From contig NZ_CP073653.1 in NCBI RefSeq assembly GCF_018223745.1, positions 2,074,001 through 2,138,000 of the forward strand: a stretch of 64,000 nt of DNA, read 5' to 3'. A program made the translations under genes and the position numbers. Shown in pieces: positions 26,759-36,914 of this stretch (position 1 is the first letter of the stretch; every line of letters starts with the position of its first letter). The notes under the pieces were generated by a model. The model did not search any database, was not told where the DNA came from, and saw only the letters and a program-made list of their open reading frames with translations. Source of the DNA: Clostridium beijerinckii. Lineage in GTDB: Bacteria > Bacillota > Clostridia > Clostridiales > Clostridiaceae.

Positions 26759-27469
26759 ATGGAAGAAAGATTGCAGAAATATCTCGCAAATTGTGGAGTA
26801 GCTTCAAGAAGAAAATGTGAGGAATTAATAATTTCAGGAAAAGTTAAAGTAAATGGGGTTATAGTTAATGAAGTAGGAATAAAAGTAGATCCATTAAAAG
26901 ATATGATAGAATATGATGGAAAGGAAATAAAAAAGAAAGAAGATAAAGTTTATATAATGCTCAATAAGCCTGAGGGATATATTAGCTCGGTTAAAGACGA
27001 AAAAGGCAGAGATACTATTTTGGATATAGTTAAGGTGAATGAGAGAATATATCCAATTGGCAGATTAGATTATGATAGCTCAGGATTATTGTTATTAACA
27101 AATGATGGGGAAATTTACAATAAAATAATCCATCCAAGGGTAGAAATAATAAAAAGGTATGTGGCGGTAGTTAAGGGAGAGATAACTGATAAAGATAAGA
27201 TGAAGTTTGAAATAGGTATAGATATTGGAGGGTATATTACTGCTCCAGCTGAGCTTAAAGTTATTAGTTATGATAAAGGCGTTTCGACTATTGAGATTGG
27301 TATTCATGAGGGAAAGAACAGACAAATAAGAAAAATGTGTGCTGCTATACACCATGATGTATTATCTTTAAAAAGAATATCTATAGGGGAAATAAAACTA
27401 GGATATTTAAAAAGAGGGGAATATAGAAAGTTAAACAAAGAAGAACTAGATTATATTAATAGTTTATAG
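26759..27469 (+). CDS. rluB: Ribosomal pseudouridine synthase, RsuA/RluB family
   Basis: The 236-residue protein has an N-terminal S4 RNA-binding domain (RLQKYLANCGVASRRKCEELI) and a catalytic domain with GRLDYDSSGLLLLTNDG, in which Asp104 is the catalytic residue. KNRQIRKMCAA is the usual C-terminal motif. It should modify a uridine of 23S rRNA in the decoding-linked region. Length and motifs fit the RluB branch of Firmicutes, but RsuA/RluF specificity cannot be excluded. GGAG lies 11 bases before the ATG. Confidence 0.93.
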   Translation: MEERLQKYLANCGVASRRKCEELIISGKVKVNGVIVNEVGIKVDPLKDMIEYDGKEIKKKEDKVYIMLNKPEGYISSVKDEKGRDTILDIVKVNERIYPIGRLDYDSSGLLLLTNDGEIYNKIIHPRVEIIKRYVAVVKGEITDKDKMKFEIGIDIGGYITAPAELKVISYDKGVSTIEIGIHEGKNRQIRKMCAAIHHDVLSLKRISIGEIKLGYLKRGEYRKLNKEELDYINSL

Positions 27470-27693
27470 AAAATAACTAATCATAATGACAGATAAAGGA
27501 AATTTGATTGTACATCATTAATAAATTAAAGTAAGATATTGATTTTAAAATATAATACGTAATGAAAGTAGCTTGATAAAATATTGCAAAATTTTAATAT
27601 GCTCTGTGAAAAACAAGTTATTTGTTGAATATTTAGAAATAAGATGATAGAATTAAGATAATATTATTCAATGTTGTAACAGGAAGGCAAAAG

Positions 27694-28590
27694 ATGGATG
27701 AAGTAAATAATGAAAACAGTAAAGATTTAATGAGATTAATTCAGGGAAAATTTATAAGGCTAAGTAAAGGTCAGAAATTAATAGCTGAGTACATATTAAA
27801 AAATTATGATAAAGCAGCATTTATGACGGCAGCCAAACTAGGAATATCTGTTGGAGTTTCTGAATCAACAGTTGTAAGATTTGCGATTGAGCTTGGCTTT
27901 TCAGGATATCCTAAATTGCAAAAAGCATTACAAGAACTTATAAAGAATAAGCTAACAACTGTACAGAGATTAGAGCTTAGAAATGATTATTTTTCTGATG
28001 GAGATGCATTAAAAGGTGTACTAAAAGCTGATATGGAAAATATACGTGCAACTCTTGAAAAAATTAATCAAAACACGTTTGAAGACGTAGTAAAGGGGAT
28101 TTTTGAGGCAAATAGAATATACATAATTGGTCTTAGAAGTTCTACTGCTCTTGCGGAGTTTTTAGGGTTTTATCTAAATATAATACTGCAAAATGTTAAA
28201 ATTGTAAGTTATGGAATTTCAGATGTATTTGAACAAATGATAAATGTAGGAGATGGAGATTTAGTTATAGGAATTGGTTTTCCTCGATATGCTGCTAAAA
28301 CTATTGATGCATTAGAATTTTCACAAGATAGAGGAGCCAAAGTGGTTGCTCTCACGGATAGTTTACTATCACCTCTTGCGTCTAAAGCTGATCACACATT
28401 AATTGCACAAAGTAATATGGCATCATTTGTAGATTCTTTAGTTGCACCTATGTCGGTAATAAATGCACTAATTATTGCAGTAGGAATGCGAGAGAAGGAA
28501 AACATATCTGATATTTTTGGTAATTTAGAACAAATATGGCAGACGTATAATGTTTATTCTTATAATAATAGAAATGTTGCAGATGATTAA
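27694..28590 (+). CDS. MurR/RpiR family transcriptional regulator
   Basis: The 298-residue protein has an N-terminal RpiR helix-turn-helix (LSKGQKLIAEYILKN; GVSESTVVRFAIELGFSGYPKLQKAL) and a C-terminal SIS sugar-phosphate domain (RIYIIGLRSSTALAEFLGFYL; GDLVIGIGFPRYAAKTIDAL). It has no sugar genes next to it, so its target is unknown. It is only distantly similar to the RpiR protein at 59.6 kb. A long tail follows the SIS domain (ENISDIFGNLEQIWQTYNVYSY). RBS GGAAGG is present. Confidence 0.9.
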   Translation: MDEVNNENSKDLMRLIQGKFIRLSKGQKLIAEYILKNYDKAAFMTAAKLGISVGVSESTVVRFAIELGFSGYPKLQKALQELIKNKLTTVQRLELRNDYFSDGDALKGVLKADMENIRATLEKINQNTFEDVVKGIFEANRIYIIGLRSSTALAEFLGFYLNIILQNVKIVSYGISDVFEQMINVGDGDLVIGIGFPRYAAKTIDALEFSQDRGAKVVALTDSLLSPLASKADHTLIAQSNMASFVDSLVAPMSVINALIIAVGMREKENISDIFGNLEQIWQTYNVYSYNNRNVADD

Positions 28591-28696
28591 AATTCTAGTA
28601 AATAGAGCTGTTCTCAGATGATTATGAGGGCAGCTTGTTTTTATTAGATAAAGATAAATTTATTTTGATAAGAATGATAAGTTTAGAGGTGAAATA

Positions 28697-30028
28697 TTGA
28701 ATAAAAATATAGAGATGCCTAAAAATGTTGCATTAATCATTGATAGGTTATTAGAAAATGGATATGAGGCTTATATGGTTGGAGGATGTGTTAGAGATTG
28801 TATTCTAGGAAAAGAACCTAAAGACTGGGATATAACAACTAATGCTAAGCCACTAGAAGTAGTGGAGTTATTTGATAAAGTTATATTAACTGGATTAAAG
28901 CATGGAACAGTTACAGTAATGTTAAATAAAGAGAGTTATGAAATTACAACTTATAGATCAGATGGTGAATATGAAGATAATAGACATCCCAAAGAGGTTA
29001 AGTTTGTGAGTTCTTTAAAGGAAGATTTGGCGAGAAGAGATTTTACCATTAATTCAATGGCATATAATAATATAAGTGGATTAGTAGATTATTTTAATGG
29101 GATAGAGGATTTGGATGAAAAGGTAATAAGAACTGTAGGTGAACCTAGAAAAAGATTTGGCGAGGATGCATTAAGAATGCTTAGGGCAATTAGGTTTTCT
29201 GCCCAACTAGATTTTACTATCGATAGGTTAACACTGAATTCAATAAAAGAACTTAAAGATAATATAAGAAATATATCAAAAGAGAGAATCAGAGAAGAAT
29301 TTAATAAGATATTACTTAATAATCCAAGAAAAATAGAAATATTGAGGGAATGTGGAATTTTAGAATACATAGTTCCAGGAATAAGCAAAATCTATAATTT
29401 TAATAAAAACAATTCTTGCCATTCACATGATTTATATAATCATGTAATTATAGCAACTGAAACTGTAGAATCCCAAATATATTTGAGATTGAGTATGCTA
29501 TTTCATGATTTTGGAAAGGCTTGCACAATAAGAACTGATGAAAATGACAATTTGCATTGCAGTTCTTATTCAAAAGAATCCTCAAGAATAGCCAATGAAA
29601 TATTAAAATATTTGAAATATGATAATAATACAATTAATAAAGTTACACTTCTTATACAGTATCATGACTATAGGATGGATAATAAAGTATCTATAAAAAA
29701 ACTATTGAGAGAAATAGGTATAGATCTTTTTAAAGATCTAATTAAAATTCAGCGAGCGGATATACTTGCTCAGGACTCTAAATACTCTAAAAAACATTTA
29801 ATAAATTTGGATGAGGCAGAAAGTAATTTTAATGAAATAATTGATAACGATGAATGTTTTTCTTTAAAGAACTTGAAAATCAATGGTGGAGATTTATTAT
29901 CCTTAGGATTTAATAAAGGAAAAAAGATTGGTGAAATCTTAAATTATTTGCTGGATATTGTAATTGAAGATCCTAAATCAAATGAGAAACAGGAACTAAT
30001 TAAATTAGTTATGAAACGATGGAGATAA
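28697..30028 (+). CDS. cca: CCA tRNA nucleotidyltransferase
   Basis: The 443-residue class II enzyme adds or repairs the CCA end of tRNAs. N-terminal motifs are YMVGGCVRDCILG and DWDITTNA (Asp43, Asp45 bind metal). DLARRDFTINSMAYN and GEDALRMLRAIRFSAQLDF follow. A C-terminal HD domain is present (LFHDFGKACT), as in Gram-positive CCA-adding proteins. The start is a TTG at 28697, supported by AGAGGTG five bases upstream. It is preceded by the RpiR gene but has a separate 106-bp gap. Confidence 0.94.
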   Translation: MNKNIEMPKNVALIIDRLLENGYEAYMVGGCVRDCILGKEPKDWDITTNAKPLEVVELFDKVILTGLKHGTVTVMLNKESYEITTYRSDGEYEDNRHPKEVKFVSSLKEDLARRDFTINSMAYNNISGLVDYFNGIEDLDEKVIRTVGEPRKRFGEDALRMLRAIRFSAQLDFTIDRLTLNSIKELKDNIRNISKERIREEFNKILLNNPRKIEILRECGILEYIVPGISKIYNFNKNNSCHSHDLYNHVIIATETVESQIYLRLSMLFHDFGKACTIRTDENDNLHCSSYSKESSRIANEILKYLKYDNNTINKVTLLIQYHDYRMDNKVSIKKLLREIGIDLFKDLIKIQRADILAQDSKYSKKHLINLDEAESNFNEIIDNDECFSLKNLKINGGDLLSLGFNKGKKIGEILNYLLDIVIEDPKSNEKQELIKLVMKRWR

Positions 30029-30058
30029 AATTTATTAATATAGAATATGTTAATAATC

Positions 30059-30115
30059 AAAAGATATAAATTCAAATTAAGCGCTGCTCATTTTGAATTT
30101 ATATCTTTTATTTTA
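30059..30115 (+). terminator. Terminator of cca
   Basis: A perfect 18-bp inverted repeat (30059-30076 and 30092-30109) with a 15-base loop is followed by ATTTTAAGTTTTTTT. Confidence 0.85.
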
Positions 30116-30293
30116 AGTTTTTTTAATTTGTATATATAAATATTTAAGTTTTTATTTAGTTAAATCTATACAATAAATTTAATTAATGAGAGAATAATTG
30201 TGTGATTGTATTTTGTAGAAAAATTGGATATAATTATAATGAAATTTGAGAAAATTTTTACATTTAAGAAAAATTTAAGGTGGAGATAGGATT

Positions 30294-31325
30294 ATGATAA
30301 ATTTAATATTTTCGAACGTACAAGAAGCGTCCAGGTTCACAAATAATAATACTAATATGGGGTTTATATTATTTTCAAATGTAGAAAATGTTGTAGAATT
30401 ATCCAAATTAGTATCTGAAAATGTTATACTTTGTTCTACGTCTGGAGAGTATGGGAAAAATGGTTATGAAAATGGAATTATCTCTGGATTCCAGTATGAG
30501 CTTTGTGATGGTGAAGTTATAGAAATAAGTTATCCACCAATAAAAAGCATAAATAACTTAAAAAAGGCTTATGAAAAAATAAGAAATAATGAGAATGCTT
30601 TTGCACTTTTATTATGTGATGGTTTAACTGGAATGGAAGAAAGTATTATAGGTACCCTCTATTTTACAGATGATAATTTTAAAGTCATAGGTGGAAGTGC
30701 TGGAGATAATCTTAAATTTAAAGAAACATTTATATTCATAGGAGAAAAACGTGTCAATAGTGCAGTAATATTCTTCAACATAAAAAGAAGAACTAGTATA
30801 ATTAAAGAAAATATATACATACCAATGGGGCAAAGGCTATTAGTAACTGAAGCCGATCCTATAAGTAGAACGATAAAGACATTCAATAAAGTTCCAGCCA
30901 GCACTGAATATGCAAGAGCTTTAAACATAAAAGAAAGCGACCTTCCTAATTATTTTATAAATAATCCTTTAGGCAAAATATATGAAGATGAAATTTTTAT
31001 ATCTTCTCCTATGAAAGTAAATGCTGATAAATCAATTACATTTTATAGCCAAGTTATGTCAAGTACTTTCGTAGAGGTTCTAAAGCCTGTCGATCCAATA
31101 AGTCAAATAAAAGATACAGTTAGAAAAATCGGATTTAAACCTAGCTTTATACTATCAATCCATTGTATATTAAGAAGTTTAAAATTTCAACAAGATAATA
31201 TTTGGAAAGCAATAGATAAAGAAATCCTCTCATTTTGCCCTAATACTACCGGGTTTGTAAGCTATGGAGAACAATTTTATAAAAAACATGTAAATCAAAC
31301 TATGGTAATATTAGCAGTTGAATAA
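30294..31325 (+). CDS. FIST domain sensory protein
   Basis: The 343-residue soluble protein has a FIST N domain ([53 protein letters not shown]) and a FIST C domain toward the end ([27 protein letters not shown]). FIST domains are proposed to bind small ligands such as amino acids in signal transduction. The next gene, 13 bp downstream, encodes a soluble chemoreceptor, so the two likely act as a ligand-sensing pair. RBS GGTGGAG. Confidence 0.88.
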   Translation: MINLIFSNVQEASRFTNNNTNMGFILFSNVENVVELSKLVSENVILCSTSGEYGKNGYENGIISGFQYELCDGEVIEISYPPIKSINNLKKAYEKIRNNENAFALLLCDGLTGMEESIIGTLYFTDDNFKVIGGSAGDNLKFKETFIFIGEKRVNSAVIFFNIKRRTSIIKENIYIPMGQRLLVTEADPISRTIKTFNKVPASTEYARALNIKESDLPNYFINNPLGKIYEDEIFISSPMKVNADKSITFYSQVMSSTFVEVLKPVDPISQIKDTVRKIGFKPSFILSIHCILRSLKFQQDNIWKAIDKEILSFCPNTTGFVSYGEQFYKKHVNQTMVILAVE

Positions 31326-31338
31326 GGGGGATATTGGG

Positions 31339-32298
31339 ATGTTTAAATTTAAAAGCAAGAAAATAAGAACTATACAAAATCAAAATGAAGTTAACATAAA
31401 TGAAAAAGAGGAATGTTTCCTATACGTAGATGAAGTTATGGAGTTAACATCTATAATGGAAAATAATATAAGAACAGTTATTAATGAAGAAGAAAATGTG
31501 ACATACGTATTAGACAGGCTTCTTAAAGGAGCTGAATATACGACTAACCAAACAGAAAATGTTAATGAGTATTTGCAAGTTTTATCTAATAATAGCGATA
31601 AGACAGAAAGTCTTGTGCAAGGTGTTTTTTTTAGTCTTGATAATTCTAAAAAAGAAATAGATAATGCAAGAAATGATTTTAATGAATTAATCAATCGGGT
31701 CGGTATAGTCTCTAAGGTTTTTGATGAATTTATCAGTTTAATTTCAGAGATACAAAATCAGTATAACAGCATTCAAGGGTTTGCTAATATTATAAATGGA
31801 ATTGCCCAGCAAACAAATTTATTGTCATTGAATGCAGCTATTGAGGCAGCTAGAGTTGGTGAAGCTGGAAAAGGGTTTACTGTTGTAGCTAATGAAATCA
31901 AAAAACTTTCTGTTGATACTCAGAAAAATGCCAAAGATATTATGAATTCCTTAGATGATTTAACAAAATCAATGGAGCAATTATCTGGTAAATCCAATGA
32001 AGGAACTGAAGTTATAAATAAAACAACTAAAATTATTGAAGGATCTTCGTCTATACTAGATAAAATAGTAGATGCTGAATCGGAAGTATATAAACATGTA
32101 CAAGGAGTTCAAGATTCTCAAAAGAATAATTTACATGGAATAAAGGAAATATCAACAAATTTAACTAATTTAGTTGAGGAATCAAGAACTGAAAATCAAC
32201 AATTACAAAACATAGTATATAGCATACAGAAAAAAGGTGATTGTTACCTAGATATACTTAATTATATAAATCAAATTAAAATTCTTAAAAAGGAATAA
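31339..32298 (+). CDS. Soluble methyl-accepting chemotaxis protein
   Basis: The 319-residue protein has no membrane segment. Its C-terminal half holds the conserved MCP hairpin ([43 protein letters not shown]), which binds CheA and CheW. The N-terminal ~100 residues have no known sensor domain. GGGGG at 31326-31330 sets the start at ATG 31339; a TTG at 31318 inside the previous gene is unlikely. Lacking its own sensor, it probably takes signals from the FIST protein encoded just upstream. Confidence 0.9.
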   Translation: MFKFKSKKIRTIQNQNEVNINEKEECFLYVDEVMELTSIMENNIRTVINEEENVTYVLDRLLKGAEYTTNQTENVNEYLQVLSNNSDKTESLVQGVFFSLDNSKKEIDNARNDFNELINRVGIVSKVFDEFISLISEIQNQYNSIQGFANIINGIAQQTNLLSLNAAIEAARVGEAGKGFTVVANEIKKLSVDTQKNAKDIMNSLDDLTKSMEQLSGKSNEGTEVINKTTKIIEGSSSILDKIVDAESEVYKHVQGVQDSQKNNLHGIKEISTNLTNLVEESRTENQQLQNIVYSIQKKGDCYLDILNYINQIKILKKE

Positions 32299-32343
32299 AT
32301 ATTGTATAAAATATTTTTGTACAGTGAGCAAACTAACAAGTAT

Positions 32344-32389
32344 AAAGCAATAAAAGATGAGTTTAGCAGAACTAATCTTTTATTGCTTT
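32344..32389. terminator. Terminator-like hairpin after the chemoreceptor gene
   Basis: A perfect 15-bp inverted repeat (AAAGCAATAAAAGAT / ATCTTTTATTGCTTT) with a 16-base loop. The T-run beyond the stem is short. Confidence 0.65.
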
Positions 32390-32533
32390 AAATACAGATA
32401 AATGAGTTTATAAGGGTTAAAATATTCAAAAATTAGTGATATAATTGTTGTGTTAGAAAATTGTGGTATAATTTCATTATCAGTGGTAAAGATTAGATAA
32501 TGCTTAAGACTTTAATATTAAGGAGAAAACATA

Positions 32534-32803
32534 ATGGAGAATGTTATTAATTATATGGAAATATGGGTTAAGGAGTATATGGAAATCTTGTTAGCAAAAA
32601 CAGATGGATGTAAATGCGATAAATGTAAAAGAGACATCTTCACACTTTCTCTTAACAATTTAAAACCGTACTATGTGGCAACACCTTTGGGAAAGATAAT
32701 GGCCAAAATAGAAAGTACTAAACAACAAGTTGAAACTGATATAATAGTACAAGTTACAACAGCGATAAATAAGGTTAGTAATAACCCTAATCATGATAGA
32801 TGA
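32534..32803 (+). CDS. ComFB family protein
   Basis: The 89-residue protein matches late-competence ComFB-type proteins: helical N-terminus (NVINYMEIWVKEYMEILL), Cys pair module CKCDKCKRDIFTLSLNNLKPYYV, and the end IIVQVTTAINKV. The Cys4-like cluster (CKCDKCK) may bind zinc. In Bacillus comFB lies in the comF operon; here it stands alone. Some ComFB-like proteins have been linked to c-di-GMP/AMP binding in other phyla, which I mention only as a possibility. AAGGAG lies before the ATG. Confidence 0.85.
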   Translation: MENVINYMEIWVKEYMEILLAKTDGCKCDKCKRDIFTLSLNNLKPYYVATPLGKIMAKIESTKQQVETDIIVQVTTAINKVSNNPNHDR

Positions 32804-32891
32804 ACATTGCAGAAAAATATTACTACTGATATTCAGAAAATTATAAAATATCGTTTAGAAGAGCACCTTTATTTTATGGTTTAGGGTGGTT

Positions 32892-33686
32892 CTACCAGTT
32901 TCCACTAGAGCCACCACCACCAGAGGAACCACCACCGAAGCCACCAAAACCTCCTCCAGATGATCCGCCTCTGGGACCACGGCCTCTAAAGATACTACTC
33001 CAGAAAAGAATTTGAAGTAGTGAAAAAGAAATCCTACCTCTATTAAATATAATATCTAGCAATAGCACGCCTAGAATTATACTTCCAAACACCTTAGTTG
33101 TGGTATTAGACTTAATAGCATTTGTATTTTTTTCAGAGATATTTAATGATTTATCTAGAGTAACATTATATTCCTTTGCTATATGATCGCAGAAAGTACT
33201 ATAAGAATTAAGTAATCCTTCACCATATTTTCCTTCTATAAAACTAGGTTTAGCAACTGATTCCATAATTCTGCTACTTAAAACGTCTGGAATAGCACCT
33301 TCAAGTCCGCGGCCGACTTCAACTCTCCACGCCCTATCGTTTAACGCTAAAAGAATCAATAAGCCGTTATCTTTACCTTTTTCTCCGATGCCCCATGATC
33401 TAAAAAGAGTATTAGCATAGTCTTCAATAGGAACATTATTAGTTGAATTTATGATAACTACAACAGCTTGTGCACCAGTTTTATCTTCTAATTCCTTTCC
33501 GATAGAGATTAAACTATTTAATTCAGTTTCGTTGATTATATGGACATAATCATTTAAATATTTGTAAGATGTTGGAGAAGGAACTTTACTTTCAGCGTTT
33601 GCTGAAAGGAGGCAAAGGGAAGAAGTAACTAAAAGAAGAAAACATAATAATGAATTTAAAAATTTATGTATTAATTTTATTATCAT
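32892..33686 (-). CDS. TPM domain protein (YgcG family)
   Basis: The 264-residue secreted and membrane-anchored protein has a signal sequence (LLCFLLLVTSSLCLLSANA). The TPM domain includes YVHIINETELNSLISIGKELEDKTGAQAVVVI and GLLILLALNDRAWRVEVGRGLEG. A membrane helix near residue 205 and a Gly/Ser-rich tail (GGSSGGGFGGFGGGSSGG) end the protein, typical of YgcG. It overlaps the lemA gene by four bases (ATGA). The LemA-TPM pair is common, with an unknown envelope function. Confidence 0.9.
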   Translation of the reverse strand: MIIKLIHKFLNSLLCFLLLVTSSLCLLSANAESKVPSPTSYKYLNDYVHIINETELNSLISIGKELEDKTGAQAVVVIINSTNNVPIEDYANTLFRSWGIGEKGKDNGLLILLALNDRAWRVEVGRGLEGAIPDVLSSRIMESVAKPSFIEGKYGEGLLNSYSTFCDHIAKEYNVTLDKSLNISEKNTNAIKSNTTTKVFGSIILGVLLLDIIFNRGRISFSLLQILFWSSIFRGRGPRGGSSGGGFGGFGGGSSGGGGSSGNW

Positions 33687-34249
33687 TTTGTAAAATCTAC
33701 TGAAGGAACCTCTTTTGAACCTTCGCTAGCTTTATAAAGTGGTTTTTCTTGAAAACCAAATAATGAAGATACTATATTGACTGGAAAACTTCTTCTTTTA
33801 GTATTATAATTTGTTGCAGCAGTATTATAATCTTGTCTCGCTATTGCAATTCTATTTTCTGTTCCTTCCAATTGAACTGATAAATCCCTGAAATTTTGAT
33901 TAGACTTTAGATCAGGATAATTTTCTACTATAGCCAATAATCTTGAAAGAGAACCAGAAAGTTGATTATCAGCATTAGCCTGTTCCTGTATATTCGTTGC
34001 ACCAGATAGCCTGCTTCTTGCGTTAGCGATATCAGTAAATATAGATTTCTCTTGTGTAGCATATCCTTTAACTGTATTAACCAAATTAGGAATTAGATCT
34101 GATCTTCTCTGCAATTGAGTATCAATATTTGAAGATGCGGAATTGGTAGTCTGTTCTAAAGAAACCAACTGATTATAACTACTTATAGGAACACCAACTA
34201 TTATCAAAATTATTACTACAATTATTGCTATTTTTGTACCTTTTCGCAT
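33683..34249 (-). CDS. lemA: LemA family protein
   Basis: The 188-residue protein has an N-terminal membrane helix (KIAIIVVIILIIVGVPISSYN) followed by the LemA helical domain (RRSDLIPNLVNTVKGYATQEKSIFTDIANARSRL; LLAIVENYPDLKSNQNFRDLSVQLEGTENRIAIARQDYN). Family length is normal. AAAGGAGG precedes the ATG. It is co-transcribed and translationally coupled with the TPM gene. Confidence 0.93.
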   Translation of the reverse strand: MRKGTKIAIIVVIILIIVGVPISSYNQLVSLEQTTNSASSNIDTQLQRRSDLIPNLVNTVKGYATQEKSIFTDIANARSRLSGATNIQEQANADNQLSGSLSRLLAIVENYPDLKSNQNFRDLSVQLEGTENRIAIARQDYNTAATNYNTKRRSFPVNIVSSLFGFQEKPLYKASEGSKEVPSVDFTK

Positions 34250-34399
34250 TAAAAAGCCTCCTTTCTAAGTTAATTATATTATGTGCAGAAATATAAATTT
34301 TATATAGTAAACTAACCATATAACAAAATTTAAAATAATAATTCAAAAATTACAAGTAGCTTTAGATTATTGATTTGGAATTAAATAAGGAGAATATTT

Positions 34400-34459
34400 A
34401 TGATGTTAAAATTTAAGTATCATAACGATAAACGAATTTTAATTAACGAATCATTATGA
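34400..34459 (+). CDS. Possible 19-residue leader ORF upstream of corA
   Basis: AAGGAG precedes an ATGATG start, and a 20-codon frame ends at TGA 34457-34459, 73 bp before corA. The same stretch is an imperfect palindrome (CATAACGAT ... ATCATTATG, 34421-34458). It could be a leader peptide with regulatory structure, or chance. Confidence 0.25.
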   Translation: MMLKFKYHNDKRILINESL

Positions 34460-34531
34460 AGTTTAAGGATATGATGAAATGATTATGATAATATGTTAAA
34501 ATATAATAAATTTATACTTAGGAGATTAAAA

Positions 34532-35452
34532 ATGGTCTATGTTTTAGAGAATGATATATTACAAAGTGATAAAATGGAAAGTATTACAACAAATAATAAT
34601 AAATTATTTGTTGTTGTCATCAAATTTGATGAACTTAAATCAGTTTCGGACATCCTCAATATAAACGAAAAATTATTATATGATTGTATGAATGGAAGAA
34701 CATCTAAATTTGAAAGTTATGAAGGTCTAGATTACATATCTTTAAAGATTCCTATAATTAATAATGTATTAAAACAATCAAAAAAAGTAAGTATGTTTCT
34801 TCAGAAAAACGTACTTGTATTTATAAGTGATGGAAATGATATTCTAGAAGAGGTGATTTCTAAGAGTAAAACGGGTGAGATTAAAGGATTGAATCTTAGC
34901 AAGCTTTTATATGCATTTTTTGATAAACTTACATTTGAGGACACTTATCATATTGAAGAACTTGAATATGAAATTGCAGCACTTGAAGAAGGCTTAATGA
35001 CTTCAAAGAATGATAATTACTTAAAGAAGATTATTATGTTGAGAAAAAAATTATTAAAATTGAAGAGGTATTATGAAAGATTATTAAATATTGCAGAATC
35101 TATAGAAGAAAATGATAATGGATTAATTGATAAAAAAATAATAAGATACTTTAGAATGTTCACTAATCGTATTAATAGACTATATCAGAATGTGAATAAT
35201 CTTAGAGATTATGTTACTCAAGTAAGGGAAGCATATCAAGCTCAAGTTGACATAAATCAAAATCAATTAATGAGGTTATTCACGGTGGTCACGACTATAT
35301 TTTTGCCACTTACTCTTATAGTAGGGTGGTATGGAATGAATTTTAATATGCCGGAATATGGTTGGAGTTATGGATATCCCTTTGTGATTTCAATAAGTGT
35401 CAGCGTAGTTGTGTTATGTGGTGTATGGTTCAAGAAAAATAAGTGGTTATAA
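34532..35452 (+). CDS. corA: CorA family divalent cation channel
   Basis: The 306-residue protein has an N-terminal cytoplasmic alpha/beta domain, a long helix bundle (ELEYEIAALEEGLM ... RRLYQ region), and two C-terminal membrane helices. The CorA selectivity motif GMN is at residues 268-270 (VGWYGMNFNMPE). The N-terminus is short, as in the YfjQ-type branch. Upstream in-frame ATG 34493 lacks a ribosome binding site; AGGAG precedes ATG 34532. It likely imports Mg2+ as a pentamer. It converges with the Ca2+/H+ exchanger gene. Confidence 0.9.
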   Translation: MVYVLENDILQSDKMESITTNNNKLFVVVIKFDELKSVSDILNINEKLLYDCMNGRTSKFESYEGLDYISLKIPIINNVLKQSKKVSMFLQKNVLVFISDGNDILEEVISKSKTGEIKGLNLSKLLYAFFDKLTFEDTYHIEELEYEIAALEEGLMTSKNDNYLKKIIMLRKKLLKLKRYYERLLNIAESIEENDNGLIDKKIIRYFRMFTNRINRLYQNVNNLRDYVTQVREAYQAQVDINQNQLMRLFTVVTTIFLPLTLIVGWYGMNFNMPEYGWSYGYPFVISISVSVVVLCGVWFKKNKWL

Positions 35453-35459
35453 AAATAAT

Positions 35460-35493
35460 ACCTCATAATTTTATAAATAAGAAATTATGAGGT
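35460..35493. terminator. Terminator between corA and the Ca2+/H+ exchanger gene
   Basis: A perfect 12-bp stem (ACCTCATAATTT / AAATTATGAGGT) with a 10-base loop lies between the convergent genes. Both sides are A/T-rich. Confidence 0.7.
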
Positions 35494-35529
35494 ATTGCAT
35501 TAAAATGGAATTAGATTATTTTTTGAATT

Positions 35530-36576
35530 TTACAAAATAAAGAATGATGCGGCAACTATTAAATAGACAGCAAGGAGTTGAACTCCTTCCAACCAATTTG
35601 ATTCTCCATCGTTGGAAACTCTATTAGCTATTAATACAGCAACAATAAGGCCAATCAGTTCAAATTCATTGAAAACAATACTCATAGGAGTGAATAATAA
35701 ACTTAAGAATATTAATACTGGTGCTACAAATAATATAATTTGCAAGCTTGAGCCAATAGCTATTTCCAAAGCAACGTCCATTTTATTCTTCATTGCCATT
35801 ACAACAGAAGTACTATGTTCGGCAGCATTTCCTATAATAGGGATTAAAATAATACCAACGAAAAATTCACTAAGTCCTAAGCTTGAAGTTATAGATTCTA
35901 TTCCACTTACCAAGAATTCACTTTCTATAGCCACTAGAACTGTAGCAATAACTAATACAGATATTGCTTTCTTTAATGTCCATTTAGCACTACCTTCTTC
36001 TTGATTAGAAACTGTATAAATATCTTTGTGAGTGAAGAATGAAAAAATAAGACTTAAAATGTAAATAGAAAGCATTACTATTGCAACTATTATACTTAAC
36101 CCTTCATATCTAGTATTCAAAAGAGTTGGGTCCACAGTATGGGTAAATAAAGCAGGTACACACAAGCCAACAACAGCAAATAGTAACATACTTGAAGAAA
36201 CTTCAACTACTTTTTTGTTAAAAGTCTGAGTTTTATGTTTTAGCCCCCCAGCAAGCATGCTAGCACCAAGTACTAACAATATATTGCCGATTACAGACCC
36301 AGCTATAGAAGATTTTACAACATCAAAAAGGCCTTCTTTAAGAGCAAAAAATGATATTATTAGTTCTGTTGCATTTCCGAAAGTGCCATTTAAAAAACCG
36401 CCAATCTTAGGGCCTGAGTAGAATGAAATTTCTTCAGTTGCTTCACCCATAAGTCCTGCTAGTGGTACTATAGATAATGCTGCAAGTATAAACATTATTG
36501 ATGGAGATACATGCATAACAAATTCTGCTATAAAGCTTATTGGAATAAAAATAAGCATATATTTTAGTAATTTCAT
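35530..36576 (-). CDS. cax: Calcium/proton exchanger (CaCA family)
   Basis: The 348-residue membrane protein has 10-11 helices in two repeats. The family motifs are GNATELIISFFALKEGLFDVVKSSIAGSVIGN in the first half and GNAAEHSTSVVMAMKNKMDVALEIAIGSSLQI in the second, with the metal-coordinating Glu in each GNA-E motif. It should export Ca2+ in exchange for protons. AAGGAGG precedes the ATG. Confidence 0.94.
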   Translation of the reverse strand: MKLLKYMLIFIPISFIAEFVMHVSPSIMFILAALSIVPLAGLMGEATEEISFYSGPKIGGFLNGTFGNATELIISFFALKEGLFDVVKSSIAGSVIGNILLVLGASMLAGGLKHKTQTFNKKVVEVSSSMLLFAVVGLCVPALFTHTVDPTLLNTRYEGLSIIVAIVMLSIYILSLIFSFFTHKDIYTVSNQEEGSAKWTLKKAISVLVIATVLVAIESEFLVSGIESITSSLGLSEFFVGIILIPIIGNAAEHSTSVVMAMKNKMDVALEIAIGSSLQIILFVAPVLIFLSLLFTPMSIVFNEFELIGLIVAVLIANRVSNDGESNWLEGVQLLAVYLIVAASFFIL

Positions 36577-36914
36577 GAAATATTGCCTCCTTGATAATTA
36601 TTATAAATTTGTAATTCTAATTAATTTTAATTGAAAATTCAAATGATAATTGAATAATAATTAGTGTTTAATAAATACATCATAATATTATAAACTATAA
36701 TTTGACATTATGCTATATTTTTCTAATTAGGAAAATAGTTAGAATTAGTTTTACTTTTATTTTAGGAATAGGAAACTATTTTATTATTTGCATTTTATGT
36801 GGTATATTAATATAAGAAATTAGTGTATATAAATGCAAAGTAATGTTGTATAGAGAAATATATACTATTGATGCAAATAAATTATAAAATTATTTAAATT
36901 AAGGAGGAACTGAA
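36577..36914. other. Divergent intergenic region between the Ca2+/H+ exchanger gene and gloA
   Basis: It contains a plus-strand promoter (TTGCAT 36788-36793, 17 bases, TATAAG 36811-36816) about 100 bp before gloA. There is also a 9-bp inverted repeat (AAAATAGTT / AACTATTTT) around 36732-36781. Nothing else convincing was found. Confidence 0.45.

Noticed and set aside
36585..36602. PerR/Fur-like box (TGATAATTATTATAA) upstream of the Ca2+/H+ exchanger gene
   Set aside because: In such A/T-rich DNA this match is expected by chance, one arm has a mismatch, and the gene is not a typical target.
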